Origin: Toxorhynchites rutilus septentrionalis
Lineage: Eukaryota; Arthropoda; Insecta; Diptera; Culicidae
Direction: 5' to 3'
Assembly: GCF_029784135.1 (NCBI RefSeq)
Contig: NC_073746.1
Span: 185,137,983-185,201,982 of the forward strand
Length of the DNA: 64,000 nt
The notes below the pieces were generated by a model, which saw only the letters and a program-made list of their open reading frames with translations, made no database searches and had not been told where the DNA came from. Positions 32,981 to 42,479 of the stretch are shown piece after piece; within the stretch, counting starts at the first letter, position 1, and the number at the start of each line of letters is the position of its first letter. A program made the translations under genes and the position numbers.

Positions 32981-34746
32981 TCGAAAACGTAGAAAAGCCT
33001 ATTTGTTTTGCTTCTTCTACACTCAGTTCAGCACAGATCAACTATGCTCAGGTCCACAAGGAAGCACTTGCAGTAATTTTTGGTATCACTAAATTCCATA
33101 AATTTCTTTATGGCGCAAAATTTAAATTAGTGACTGATAATACTGGCATAAAAGAAATTTTTAACCCGTCTAAGGGTACTTCTTCTATAGCTGCTGCCAG
33201 ATTGCAACGATGGGCTCTAATATTGGCCGGATATAATTATACGATTGAACACCGTCCGGGAAAATTTATGCATCATGCTGATGCACTTTCACGTCTTCCT
33301 CTACCATGTTTAGCAGATGTTGAACATGTTGACCTCGGGATAAAAGCTTTTTCATCTAGTGGTTCTGAAGTTGTGAATATTGATGTTGTTCGTATTCATC
33401 AAAAGTCTGATTTGATCATATCCAAAATTTTCAAATTTGTGTCAGGTGGATGGCCTAAAAATGTTAATGAAGAAATTAAACCATATTATCAAATTAGAAG
33501 CCATCTAGGTGTCGATAGAGAAGTTATATATTTTGACGATAGGGTTGTTGTCCCGGATAGTCTGAAAAGTACCGTTCTAGCACAACTGCATTCAAATCAC
33601 GATGGAGTAGTGAGAATGAAAATGCTAGGTAGAATGTACGTTTGGTGGAAAAATTTCGATAAGGATATAAACGATCATGTAAAACAATGTCTAGTTTGTC
33701 AGAAGCGACAGCCTGTCGCGAAAGAAGTCGTTGAATCAAAATGGCCAAAATGCGAACGTCCGTTTCAAAGACTTCATTTAGATTTCTTTTATTTCGCAGG
33801 TCACACACTATTGATAATCATTGATAGTTTTTCGAAGTACATCGATGTCAGAATAATGAATGGTACAAATAGTCTACAATTAACGGAACAGCTAGAATCG
33901 TTTTTTGCTAGTTTCGGAATAGCAGAAGAAATCGTCACTGATAATGGCCCACCCTTCAACTCTGAATTTTTCGTGCGATTTCTGGAAGCAAATGGTGTAA
34001 CCGTATCTAAATCTCCACCGTACCACCCCCAATCTAACGGGTTGGCCGAGAGAGGAGTAAGGACAGCAAAAGATGTATTAAAAAAGTTCCTACTTGATGA
34101 TGAACAACAGTCGCTTTCGCTGTGTAGGAAGATTAATCGTTTCCTTATTAACTATCGAAATACGCCATCTACTGCTACAAATCGTACACCGTCGTCTTTT
34201 GTTTTCGCACATACACCACGTACGTTGACAAACAGCATAAATCCTCGTAAAGTTGAATTAGAATCCGTCGAGTCAAAACCTGCAGTTGGGTTGGATAAAA
34301 AAATTGATCAATCCCCACCAGAGATTAAAAATACCTACTGCGTTGGTGATAATGTGTTTTACCGAAATCACTTCAAGGAATTAGTGCGATGGATTCCCGC
34401 TAAAATCCTACAAAAACTTAGTCCACTCACGTATTTAATAAGCTTAGAAGGAAATGTTCGTTTAGTTCACGCAAACCAAATTCGAAAATCACACTTGACA
34501 GATGTATTTCATCCAGTTTTACCGATCGTTCAGCCTGGACAACAATCAGTCGAACAGAATAGTGAAAACCGCAACCAAGTGCAGGCGTCACCTGGAGTTT
34601 CATACGAGAACCAAACCGAGTTGGACAACCGAGAATCATCAAATGAAAACAAATCGTACGGATGTCCCAGTAACCAGTCGAAATCGCCGATTGTACGACG
34701 CTCTAATCGTTTAAGAGGACAACCGAGAGTAAAGTACCCGAAATAA
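32968..34746 (+). CDS. Ty3-type pol, second part: RNase H remainder and integrase
   Basis: A 592-codon frame. It starts within RNase H (KPICFASSTLSSAQINYAQVHKEALA, VTDNTG, HHADALSR). The integrase zinc domain has LHSNHDGVVRMK and CLVCQK. The core has catalytic Asp in IIIDSFSKY, Asp in VTDNGPPF and Glu in NGLAERGVRTAKD. The C-terminal tail is basic (RRSNRLRGQPRVKYPK). It ends 118 bp before the 3' LTR. Intact by itself, but separated from RT by the deletion and frameshift near 32970. Confidence 0.88.
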   Translation: MSHVVENVEKPICFASSTLSSAQINYAQVHKEALAVIFGITKFHKFLYGAKFKLVTDNTGIKEIFNPSKGTSSIAAARLQRWALILAGYNYTIEHRPGKFMHHADALSRLPLPCLADVEHVDLGIKAFSSSGSEVVNIDVVRIHQKSDLIISKIFKFVSGGWPKNVNEEIKPYYQIRSHLGVDREVIYFDDRVVVPDSLKSTVLAQLHSNHDGVVRMKMLGRMYVWWKNFDKDINDHVKQCLVCQKRQPVAKEVVESKWPKCERPFQRLHLDFFYFAGHTLLIIIDSFSKYIDVRIMNGTNSLQLTEQLESFFASFGIAEEIVTDNGPPFNSEFFVRFLEANGVTVSKSPPYHPQSNGLAERGVRTAKDVLKKFLLDDEQQSLSLCRKINRFLINYRNTPSTATNRTPSSFVFAHTPRTLTNSINPRKVELESVESKPAVGLDKKIDQSPPEIKNTYCVGDNVFYRNHFKELVRWIPAKILQKLSPLTYLISLEGNVRLVHANQIRKSHLTDVFHPVLPIVQPGQQSVEQNSENRNQVQASPGVSYENQTELDNRESSNENKSYGCPSNQSKSPIVRRSNRLRGQPRVKYPK

Positions 34747-34864
34747 GTGCTTGATAATTATGATTATGTCTTGTTTAAATTGAAAACAGTAATTCACATA
34801 CAGTGATTAAGTAAGTTAGTATTTAGTTAATTTGTTTGTAAATGAAACTTAAAGCGAGGAGAGC

Positions 34865-35035
34865 TGTAGTGTATTTACACCAGTGTGTTACCGCTATAAA
34901 AAATTATAGCATCTAGGTTAGTCAATCAATCCCGATTTGTAATCGGCCTCTTTCGTACCCGAACGACAAGCAGAGCAGACGTCTCGTAAAACTTAAAAAG
35001 AAACGGTTGATATAATAAATATTGTCTAACGAGTA
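34865..35035 (+). repeat. 3' LTR of the Ty3-type element, 171 bp
   Basis: Identical to 30875-31045. After it, transposase-like sequence resumes (PPKHFIDEL...) in the host transposon. Confidence 0.9.
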
Positions 35036-36650
35036 TCGTGCGCGTTTTACTCCGCCCAAACATTTCATAGATGAGCTTTAGGAACGCAATATAATTGAAA
35101 TCACTTATGCACAATGGATTACTACTAATCGATGCGACATAGAAACTCTTGTAAAACCGGTGGAAGAATTTGTATCGTATTTTTGCGAAAAAATAAAAAA
35201 AATTACTTACTCATGATTGCATTAAAACACAACAGTCCACATTTCTTAACAATATAAAAGCTAATTTGCAAGAAAATGAGGTTGTTGTGATTTGCGATTT
35301 TTCCGAAAATTATTCATTTGTGCTTCAAGATGAAGTTCAAAGTCCTCACTGGAACAATGATCAAGCAACAATCCATTCATTTGTTGTTTATTATAGAGAT
35401 GAAAAAGGTTCTCTGGCAAATTTATGCTTTGTAGTTATATCTGAAGTTTTAAGTCGTGACACAATAGCTGTGCAAGTATTTATTTCTAAATTGGTAACAT
35501 TTTTGAAACAGCAAATACAGGTAAAAAGAATAATATTCATGTCGGATGGTGCTGCATCCCAATATAAAAATAGGAAAAATTTTGTGAGTTTATGTCAGTT
35601 TAAATCGAAATACGACATTGACGCTGAATGGCATTTTTTTGCAACATCACACGGCAAAGGACCTTGTGATGCAATTGGTGGTACATTAAAACGGATGGCA
35701 ACAAGTGCTAGTTTGGCTAAGCAGCATGAACATCCAATTACGAGTGCAAAAACGTTATTTGACTGGGCTAGCAAGCGAAAAGAAGACTATATTACAAAAT
35801 TGTCATTTTCATATATGTCACAAGAAGAATATGATCAGGGTGTGGAAGAGTTGAGTAGCATGTATGATAACACCAAACAAATTCCAGGTACCCAAAAGTA
35901 TCATTCTTTTGTACCTGTATCCGAGAATGAAGTAGCAGCAAAGTTGTACTCTAACGACAATGCAGCAAGTTATCATAATGTGTATAGAAATATAAGAAAA
36001 TAATGAAATAATTAAATTATATACAACAAAACCGTTAGTTATTAAAAAAAAATGTTGATAAATAATAAATGCTAAAAATTCTAGTATTTTTATTAGTATC
36101 TCTTAAACTACGATAAATATAGGAATTATTTGACCAAATTGTAGATAATTATATTTGTTTTCCTTTTATAAATGTTGTATCCTGTTGGCGCAACATGTAT
36201 AACATGTTAAAAGTTTGTATTAAGATAAAGAAAACATTTTTTAATATCGCTACGTTTTATATTAACCCACATGTGTTCAAATGATTTTCAACGAAACTCC
36301 TAAACATATATTTTTACCATGATGGTGTATTTGGAAAAGTTGTTGGAAATTATTCGGAATTCGAAGTTTCGAAAATTCAAAAAAAATCGATGTTCCACAA
36401 AGTTCATCAAAAATAGTTTTACCATCTTGGACCCATTTTTTTTAAATTTTCTACACGACTTTCATTTTATATGAAAAAATTTAAAAAAAATTAAAAACAT
36501 GTATTTTGGATATCGCAAATTAAAGTTTATTTTTGTAAATAAAAAAAAGAGTACTAATTTTTTTTCTCAGTGTATGTTTTTTTCATGTTTAAACATCAAT
36601 ACTCTATAACTCTTTCGAAGACACTATTTCGGTACGACTAATAGTTTTTT

Positions 36651-36919
36651 TGACGTAGGACTACGTCTAACCGGAAGATATAGGAGGTGAAATGAAAATC
36701 TAGGAACTGAACAAGTAGGAAAAAATGCAAGATTTGGAACGCTTATAACTCGAGCATTTCTCAATAGATTGCAAAGGCTTTTGCATCAATTGATAGGAAA
36801 TATACCTACACATCTATCATAACGAATAACATTTCATTTTTATTTAGATAAATAATTGAATAATTGTGAAATATCAAGCCATGTCCAAATGCACTATGTG
36901 CCCATTTTTGATTGGTCCA
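36651..36919 (+). repeat. 5' LTR of the H2A-carrying element, 269 bp
   Basis: Begins TGACGTAGGACTACGTCT and ends GATTGGTCCA, so it has TG...CA ends. It has the same length as the second copy (37769-38037) with scattered substitutions. Flanked on the left by a T run matching the right-hand TTTTT. Confidence 0.85.
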
Positions 36920-37384
36920 TTTTGTGCTCCTCAAATCGTACCGACCAAAACGGACAACCAGAGAAGCAGCGAAATACAATGAAGCACGATTTGAAAGGAA
37001 AAAGAAAAAAATGAACGAAACATTGGTCGCAGTCTCACACATGCGTAATTCTCGAGCCAGCCAGTCAGATTAAAAATCCCCGCTCCGCTGCCGTAACGAT
37101 CATTCTTTGTGTGGACACCGACTGGACAACATCGTTGCTCGACGGGCTGGACGGCGAGGGATCGAGTGCCTTTCTCAAGGCAAGAGGGCGGAGGTGGTAG
37201 CGCTGGAGTAGAATAGAGTAGAGTTTTCAAAGGGCCTTTCTCAAGGCTAGAGACGAATGAACTGCAAAAGTTTAAAGTCTCTATAATACAAGACCTTCCT
37301 TCCTTCCGTAACGATCATTCTCATCGAAACCGTACACCACATCGTTTCGCATCACATCACATCAACAAACCAACACAAGCAGCC

Positions 37385-37584
37385 ATGGTTGGATATGGCA
37401 AAGGATGAACAGTGAAGGGAAAGGCAAAATCCCGCTAGAACCGTGTTGGTCTGGAGTTCGGCCGCTAGGCCGAGCGCGTTAGTACCAGTGTACCAGTCTA
37501 TCTAGTCGGCGTTATATAGTTTCGGCCGCCGAAGTGATCAAGTTAGCTGGCAGAGCTGCTCACGACGATAAGAAAACCCGCATT
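37385..37584 (+). pseudogene. Histone H2A pseudogene captured in the LTR-flanked element
   Basis: From ATG at 37385 the plus strand reads, with stops, GYGKG, VKGKAKSR, NRVGLEF, then after an internal deletion of about 60-70 nt AERV, VPVYLVGVI, AAEVIKLAGRAAHDDKKTRI. These align in order with the H2A histone fold: the basic N-tail, the L1 region and the AEVLELAGNAARDNKKTRI segment. Similarity ends at 37584; the docking domain and C-terminus are absent or unrecognisable. At least three stops and one frame change make it non-coding. Its position between the terminal repeats implies capture by the element. Confidence 0.85.
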
Positions 37585-37768
37585 CAGAACAGACCACATT
37601 CGGTTCGGTGGACATCAAGACAACTACAGGCAGTTGCAGCGAGTGGCGAGTGGCAAACGCAATCGCAAAACTGCAGCAGGTAGCAGAAGAAAAAGGTTTG
37701 TTCTTTATACAAACTGCTTTGGTGGCAAATCCAGAACAATGCGGCATCGAGGGCGTTCGAAATGGTTT

Positions 37769-38037
37769 TGACGTAGGACTACGTCTAACCGGAAGATATA
37801 GGGGGTGAAATGGAAATCTAGGCACTGAACAATTAGGAAAAAATGCAAGATTTGGAACGCTTATAACTCGAGCATTTCTCAATAGATCGCAAAGGTTGTT
37901 GCACCAATTGATAGGAAATATATCTACGCATCTATCATAACGAATAACATTTTATTTTTCTTGAGATAAATAATTGAATAATTGTGAAATATCAAGCATT
38001 GTCAAAATGCACTATTTGCCCATTTCTGATTGGTCCA
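37769..38037 (+). repeat. 3' LTR of the H2A-carrying element, 269 bp
   Basis: Same start and end as 36651-36919, differing at roughly two dozen positions, so this insertion looks older than the Ty3 element. Confidence 0.85.
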
Positions 38038-38279
38038 TTTTTGAGATATAAATTATCAAAGATTTCTTCTACTGAAATCGATACGCCCTTTTCAAAAGTT
38101 ACGCTTGAGTCAAAAAAATCCCAATTGTTGTGGAAAACTCATATTTCCTTCAACCAAAACGGAATACAAACTTTCATTCGAATCAAAAATACTCATGTTT
38201 TGTCATTTGTCGATTTCATTTGGAATTGCATTTCAGAGTTAATTACATTTGAATTACCGTTCATAATTACATTTGAATT

Positions 38280-39403
38280 ACCGTTCTGAATCACGCTTAA
38301 CGCTTAAGGCATTTGATACAGAAAACAGGTCTAAACTTTATGCACAGGTATTATTTGGTTGATATTTTTGATAAATTAGTTCAATATGCTTTTAACTTTC
38401 TACTTTGGTACCTATTTGATTGAAAATATAAAAAAATCATCGAATAAAATGCTTTTCAAATGAAGCGAATAAAAATCAAACTTCGAACACTAAATCAAAT
38501 TTCGGACATATTGAATTCAAATTTCGGACATTTTTTTTTTTAATGTTTTGGACGAAAATTACATTACACTTGATTATATTTTATAGTCAACTGCGAAACA
38601 CTTACCAAGCAATCACAGTAAACTGTTAACGATGATGAGAACTGATGAAACACGAGAGAAATTTAAATATTTATGAACGGGTAAATTCTACGTTCTCACG
38701 CTAAGCAAACGTCAAACACAAACGATAGTGAGTAGTGTTGATAGATTTTTGCCGATTATGTTATAATTCAAATGTAGTTCTCATATGAAATGATAGGTAA
38801 ACCAAGGGTTTACTCTAAAGAAGCAATTGTGATATAAATTTTATAGTTATATCATCAGCGCATTAAACATTTCAAGATATTAGAACAAAGTGTCCGAAAT
38901 ATGATTCAGAACGGTATAACATAATCGGCAAAAATCTATCAACACTACTCACTATCGTATGTGTTTGACATTTGCTTAGCGTGAGCACGTAGAATTTACC
39001 CGTTCATCAATATTTAAATTTCTCACGTGTTTCATCAGTTCTCATCATCGTTATCAGTTTACTGTGATTACTTGGTAAGTGTTCCGCAGTTGACTATAAA
39101 ATATAATCAAGTGTAATGAATTTTCCTTAAAAAATAACAAAATAAAGTGTCCGAAATTTGATTTTTTTTTAAAAAGTGTCCGATTCTTTTTGATTTCTGT
39201 TTGATTCTTTTTCGCTTCATTTGAAAAGCATTTTTTTCGATGATTTTTTTATGTTTTCAATCAAATAGGAACCAAAGTAGAACGCTTAAAAGCATATTGA
39301 ACTAGTTTATTAAAAATATCAACCAAATAACACCTGTGCATAAAGTTTAGACCTGTTTTCTGCATCATATGCCTTAAGCGTCCGAAATATGATTCAGAAC
39401 GGT
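38280..39403. repeat. 1.1-kb palindrome with about 490-bp arms
   Basis: ACCGTTCTGAATCA at 38280 and its inverse ending 39403 delimit two inverted arms that match over their length (for example ACAGGTCTAAACTTTATGCACAGGT and inverse). The spacer (about 38765-38920) is homologous, inverted, to 29041-29154, the left flank of the large transposon. GTCCGAAATTTGA-like motifs recur in the arms. No coding capacity. Confidence 0.85.
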
Positions 39404-39787
39404 ATATGATACAGAAACAAAACCTGTTATGTATAAAAGCGGTTTTGTTTACCACATGTATAAGCTTGGTTTATGATGTTTTGGGCATATCAAAATCAAA
39501 CAGTATTCACTGCTGGAGCCATCCTTCGAAAAACAGCGGAAACTTAGTTAAACACCTGATCATTTTCTTCTACACGATTTTGTTTCGTTCCACTGCTTTT
39601 TATATGAAAAATATTTTTCACGGTAGAAGTAACATAACATAGGGATGACTCCTAAATTTGCTAAGAGATATAATAACTTTATCCCTAAATTCGAAGTCTC
39701 ACTTTAGAAATGATATTGATCGATTAGGTTTATGATCCTTATGAAAGAAATGGTTTTTAAGTGTGCTTGTAGGATCAATTTATACTT

Positions 39788-41656
39788 TTTTTTTTTTATC
39801 CAAAATATATATTTTATTAAGGCTCATATGGCGTCAGCCTAACGGGGCCGGGAGTTCAATATTTTGACAATGTTTGCTTAGACTATGTTAGTAATATGTA
39901 ACCGATTACTCGCGGTTGACTCGAGGTTAGTATTACAAGTGTTCTCATAATTGGGATGTTGCAGTCTTCAGTGCTCTGTACATGTGCCCGACATGGGATA
40001 CTTCCTATTGGGATGCAGCTGACCGTTAATCAGCAACGACCCCCTAGTCTGCACCCCATATATAGCGTGGTGCGTCTTTCTCGACTCGAGGAATCCAGGA
40101 TAGAAGGCGGCGCAATCATCAGCTCGTGTAGAGTTGTCATGAGCGGTACAACCTTTGGCTCTTGTTGAATGATCAGTGGACTGCACAACCTTTGGCCCGT
40201 GTGTCTGTAAAGAGTGTGTGTATGTATTGCCGCGACTAAGTAAAAGTTTATCGATCGGATAGGAGGGATATGAAACGGGGACACAACGAAGGAAACATCA
40301 TTAAACGTTGACATCGGCGTTTCTGAGGAACAGGTATAGATGAAGCAGAAGATCAGGATCCCGGCTACCTAAGATATCCCGGACGGGGATATCCGATTGT
40401 CTGCCTTGTGTTCTCAGTGCTCTAGAGAACTGAGAGCGAACAGCATGGAACCGGATACACGACCAGACAACATGCTCGATGTCGTGGTAGCCATCGCCAC
40501 AATCACAAAGATTGTTTGCTGCGAGCCCAATGCGATAGAGATGCGCGTTTAGGTTGTAGTGATTGGACATAAGCCGAGATATCACGCGAATGAAATCACG
40601 ACCTACATTCAATCCCTTGAACCATGCCCTCGTCGAGACCTTAGGGATAATCGTGTGTAACCAACGACCGAACTCATCACCACTCCACATGCGCTGCCAA
40701 CTTACAAGCGTATACTGACGAGGAATGTGGAAAAATTCATTATAAGCAATTTGCCTTTCAAAAAGTGTGCCTTCTAAAGCGCCCACCTTAGCTAGCGAGT
40801 CCGCTTTCTCATTCCCCGGAATCGAGCAATGAGAGGGAACCCATACTAAGGTAATCTTGAATAATTTTTCGACCAAAACACTCAATAGTTGTCTTATTCT
40901 AGTTAGGAAATAAGATGAGCGTTTATCAACCTTCATTGAGCGGATTGCCTCTATTGAGCTGAGACTGTCTGAAAAAATAAAATAGTGGTCGATGGGCAAT
41001 GTTTCAATGATCCCTAATGCGTAATATATCGCACCCAGTTCAGCGACATACACGGAACAAGGATCTTTGAGTTTGAAAGAGGCACTGGAATTTTCATTGA
41101 AGATGCCGAAGCCAGTGGACTCGTTTATGAATGAACCGTCAGTAAAGAACATTTTATCAGATCCAACTTTCCCATATTCTGCCGAAAATATCGGCGGAAT
41201 AGAATCGGAGCGTAGGTGATCTGGGATTCCATGGATTTTTTGTCGCATGGACAGATCAAAAATGACAGAGGAATTGCAGAAGTATGGGAAGCAAACTTGG
41301 TTGGAGATGCCTGGTGAAGGGTGTACGTCGTGGGTAAGGTACTCATGGTATATAGACATAAAACTTGACTGAGGAGTCAGTTGGAGTAGATTTTCGAAGT
41401 TATCAATCACCAATGGATTCATGATCTTGCAACGGATGAGAAATCTGTAAGATAATTCTGTGAACCGAAGAGTAAGCGGGGGTACTCCTGCCAAAACTTC
41501 GAGACTCATCGTATGTGTCGAATGCAAACACCCCATGGCTATACGCAAGCAACGATATTGTATTCTCTCCAGCTTGAGAATATGAATCCTGGCAGCTGAT
41601 CGGAAGCAAAAACTGCCATATTCTAACACTATATTTTTTTTTTATTTTTTTTTTAT
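39788..41656 (-). mobile_element. 5'-truncated I/LOA-like element, second family
   Basis: Target duplication AATTTATACTT at 39777-39787 and 41657-41667. The 3' end (39.79-40.3 kb) has the CCGCGAGTAATCGGTT motif (39900-39914) and an A tail. At the 5' end the minus strand starts with about 21 bp of A-rich sequence that is not part of the reading frame. Protein similarity to the 16.77-kb element is clear but far from identical, so it is a different family. It sits about 110 bp from the donor of protease exon 3. Confidence 0.85.
40301..41635 (-). CDS. Truncated ORF2: RT C-terminus, RNase H and knuckle
   Basis: An uninterrupted frame of about 442 codons, starting at the truncation point with LEYGSFCFRSAARIHILKLE. 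RNase H motifs: FTDGSFINES, ELGAIYYALG, FSDSLSS, WVPSHCSIPGNEKADSLAK. The C-terminal knuckle is CDCGDGYHDIEHVVWSC. The frame remains fully open although endonuclease and RT core are absent, so truncation probably happened at insertion and not long ago. Confidence 0.88.
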   Translation of the reverse strand, partial: NIVLEYGSFCFRSAARIHILKLERIQYRCLRIAMGCLHSTHTMSLEVLAGVPPLTLRFTELSYRFLIRCKIMNPLVIDNFENLLQLTPQSSFMSIYHEYLTHDVHPSPGISNQVCFPYFCNSSVIFDLSMRQKIHGIPDHLRSDSIPPIFSAEYGKVGSDKMFFTDGSFINESTGFGIFNENSSASFKLKDPCSVYVAELGAIYYALGIIETLPIDHYFIFSDSLSSIEAIRSMKVDKRSSYFLTRIRQLLSVLVEKLFKITLVWVPSHCSIPGNEKADSLAKVGALEGTLFERQIAYNEFFHIPRQYTLVSWQRMWSGDEFGRWLHTIIPKVSTRAWFKGLNVGRDFIRVISRLMSNHYNLNAHLYRIGLAANNLCDCGDGYHDIEHVVWSCIRFHAVRSQFSRALRTQGRQSDIPVRDILGSRDPDLLLHLYLFLRNADVNV

Positions 41657-41767
41657 AATTTATACTTATCAGTCGGAAAAAGTTTGAGCGTTTATAAAGT
41701 TTGATCCCTATATATTCAAAAGATGCCTGATATTGTTGTATTTTTGCTATAGTAATTTGACACTAAC

Positions 41768-42012
41768 CTGCCATCGATGAACCTGCAGAAAAGATAGTGA
41801 GTTTTTCTAGCATATCAACTCGACCGTAGTTGTCTTCCACTGGTAAACATATCGGTTGAATATGTTCGGAAAATTCCACTCTTTTCTCCAGTTTTAGTAG
41901 AGCTATATCGTTTATTTTATTCAAACCGTTTGTGGCATAGTTTGGATGGGCAATTATTCGTTGTATATCATAGTATCTGGTCTGTCGCCTGTCTTTCAAT
42001 CTTATTTTGTAT
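41768..42012 (-). CDS. CLIP-domain serine protease, exon 3 (catalytic Asp)
   Basis: The acceptor is TTTTTCCAG before 42012; the donor is GTTAGTG after 41768. It encodes residues 143-225, including the Asp178 box NDIALLKL and the CLP segment (IQPICLPV) of S1A proteases. The usual GWG after the CLP segment is replaced: FSAGSSMAG has no Trp. Frame is intact. The 58-nt intron 2 separates it from exon 2, while intron 3 downstream is about 30 kb. Confidence 0.88.
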
Positions 42013-42070
42013 CTGGAAAAAGAGTGCACATCAATAAAATTGATTTGATAAAAAAAAATCTACTTCTTAC

Positions 42071-42425
42071 GGTTTATAGCCGAAAGGTACGTCCGTGATA
42101 CAATGAGCGGCGGTTAAAACGTAGCGACTACTAATCAAAGTACCGGCACACTGAAACGATGCGATCCTCTTTCTCAGATAGTAAATAATATCAACTATCC
42201 ATGGGAAGCTGTCTTCTCCTGTTGTACCGTTCACACGTCCACAAAACTCGCTGTTCTCCCATTTTGGACAACATACCAATGTGGTGAAGTCCGGCAAATC
42301 TTCACATTTACTGTCGGTGATAATATCCATCGCTGTCGTTGCTTTCGTGAGAATCCGGTTGCAGCTCTCCAAAGGGACACAGTTTCCTTCACGTAAATCG
42401 TAGGTTCTACATGATCGTTCCGGAA
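42071..42425 (-). CDS. CLIP-domain serine protease, exon 2 (CLIP domain, catalytic His)
   Basis: The acceptor TAG precedes 42425; the donor GTAAG follows 42071. It encodes residues 25-143. Six Cys in CLIP order lie at 30, 40, 46, 65, 76 and 77, ending in the diagnostic CC. The likely activation site is Arg88-Val89 in FCGRVNGTTG, immediately after Cys86-Gly87, with a very short linker. FPW at 98-100 and the His132 box TAAHC start the protease domain. In the family, the CLIP domain regulates zymogen activation in immune or developmental cascades in haemolymph. Confidence 0.9.
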
Positions 42426-42479
42426 CTACTCAACGAAAAGAATTATCAAACAACTAAATCTGAGAGAACTAATCGTAAC

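Larger units (their letters stand above)
30875..35035 (+). mobile_element. Ty3/gypsy-type LTR retrotransposon, young but deleted
   Basis: A 4161-bp element with identical 171-bp LTRs. The coding part has a gag stub, two zinc knuckles, protease, RT, partial RNase H and integrase. There is no env-like frame. It lies inside the transposase pseudogene, between a codon frame reading KCPTMDEFGNWFLDC and one reading PPKHFIDEL. The identical LTRs point to recent insertion, while the internal deletions mean it probably moved using proteins from another copy. Confidence 0.92.
29978..36003 (+). pseudogene. Transposase of the large DNA transposon, broken
   Basis: The N-terminal part (29978-30286) has paired Cys motifs (CCRPF, CSSEKC, CESC). 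A 12-A run at about 30270-30281 shifts frame into KSWSVQKMEEEFGVNKYMA and the block RDYVSVAKDGKRQHIQKRLL. Family-typical segments KIGFSSFASMRPKHC and NHNVCVCTFHENVNLML lie in different frames, showing two more shifts. The gene is then interrupted by the Ty3 element and has an in-frame TAG soon after 35036. The C-terminal 245 codons (35266-36003) carry DFSENYSFVLQDE, QSPHWNNDQATIH, MSDGAASQYKN and FFATSHGKGPCDAIGGTLKR, probably an RNase H-fold DDE-type core. I have seen these motifs in many animal genomes but cannot name the superfamily. Confidence 0.75.
36651..38037 (+). mobile_element. Non-autonomous LTR-flanked element (TRIM-like) with H2A pseudogene
   Basis: 1387 bp, with 269-bp direct terminal repeats and an 849-bp interior without gag or pol. 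The insertion site can be read directly: the related sequence at 44208-44230 runs ATAGTTTTTGAGATATAAATTATC uninterrupted, whereas here the element splits it after the T run, leaving TTTTT on both sides (36646-36650, 38038-38042). The interior holds a degraded histone H2A copy (37385-37584). A primer-binding site was not recognised, so reverse-transcription-based movement is inferred from the repeat structure only. Confidence 0.8.
29155..38230 (+). mobile_element. Large DNA transposon with two LTR elements inserted
   Basis: Ends TGCAATTCCAAATGAAATCG (29155) and the inverse at 38230. Further inverted homology lies inside: the block GATGGTAAAACTATTTTTGA and the ATATCGCTACGTTTT/AAAACGTAGCGATAT blocks appear at 29235-29680 and, inverted, at 36190-36430. 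A decayed transposase gene reads on the plus strand. The element carries a Ty3-type element (30875-35035) and an LTR-flanked non-coding element (36651-38037); without them it would be about 3.5 kb. A 1.1-kb relative without coding capacity lies at 43292-44409. The superfamily is not identified. Confidence 0.8.
11793..41767 (-). other. Intron 3 of the serine protease, about 30 kb, packed with transposons
   Basis: The donor GTTAGTG follows Gly225's first base at 41768, and the acceptor TTTCAG precedes 11792. The other two introns of the gene are 54 and 58 nt. The size is explained by nested insertions: an I/LOA-like element (16.77-22.80 kb), hAT (23.2-28.2), a large DNA transposon with two LTR elements inside (29.16-38.23), a palindrome and a truncated non-LTR copy (39.79-41.66). 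Both long non-LTR copies lie in the sense orientation of the gene. Confidence 0.75.

Noticed and set aside
30875..35035. Possible errantivirus/endogenous retrovirus with env
   Set aside because: No env-like frame lies between integrase and the 3' LTR; only about 118 bp separates them.
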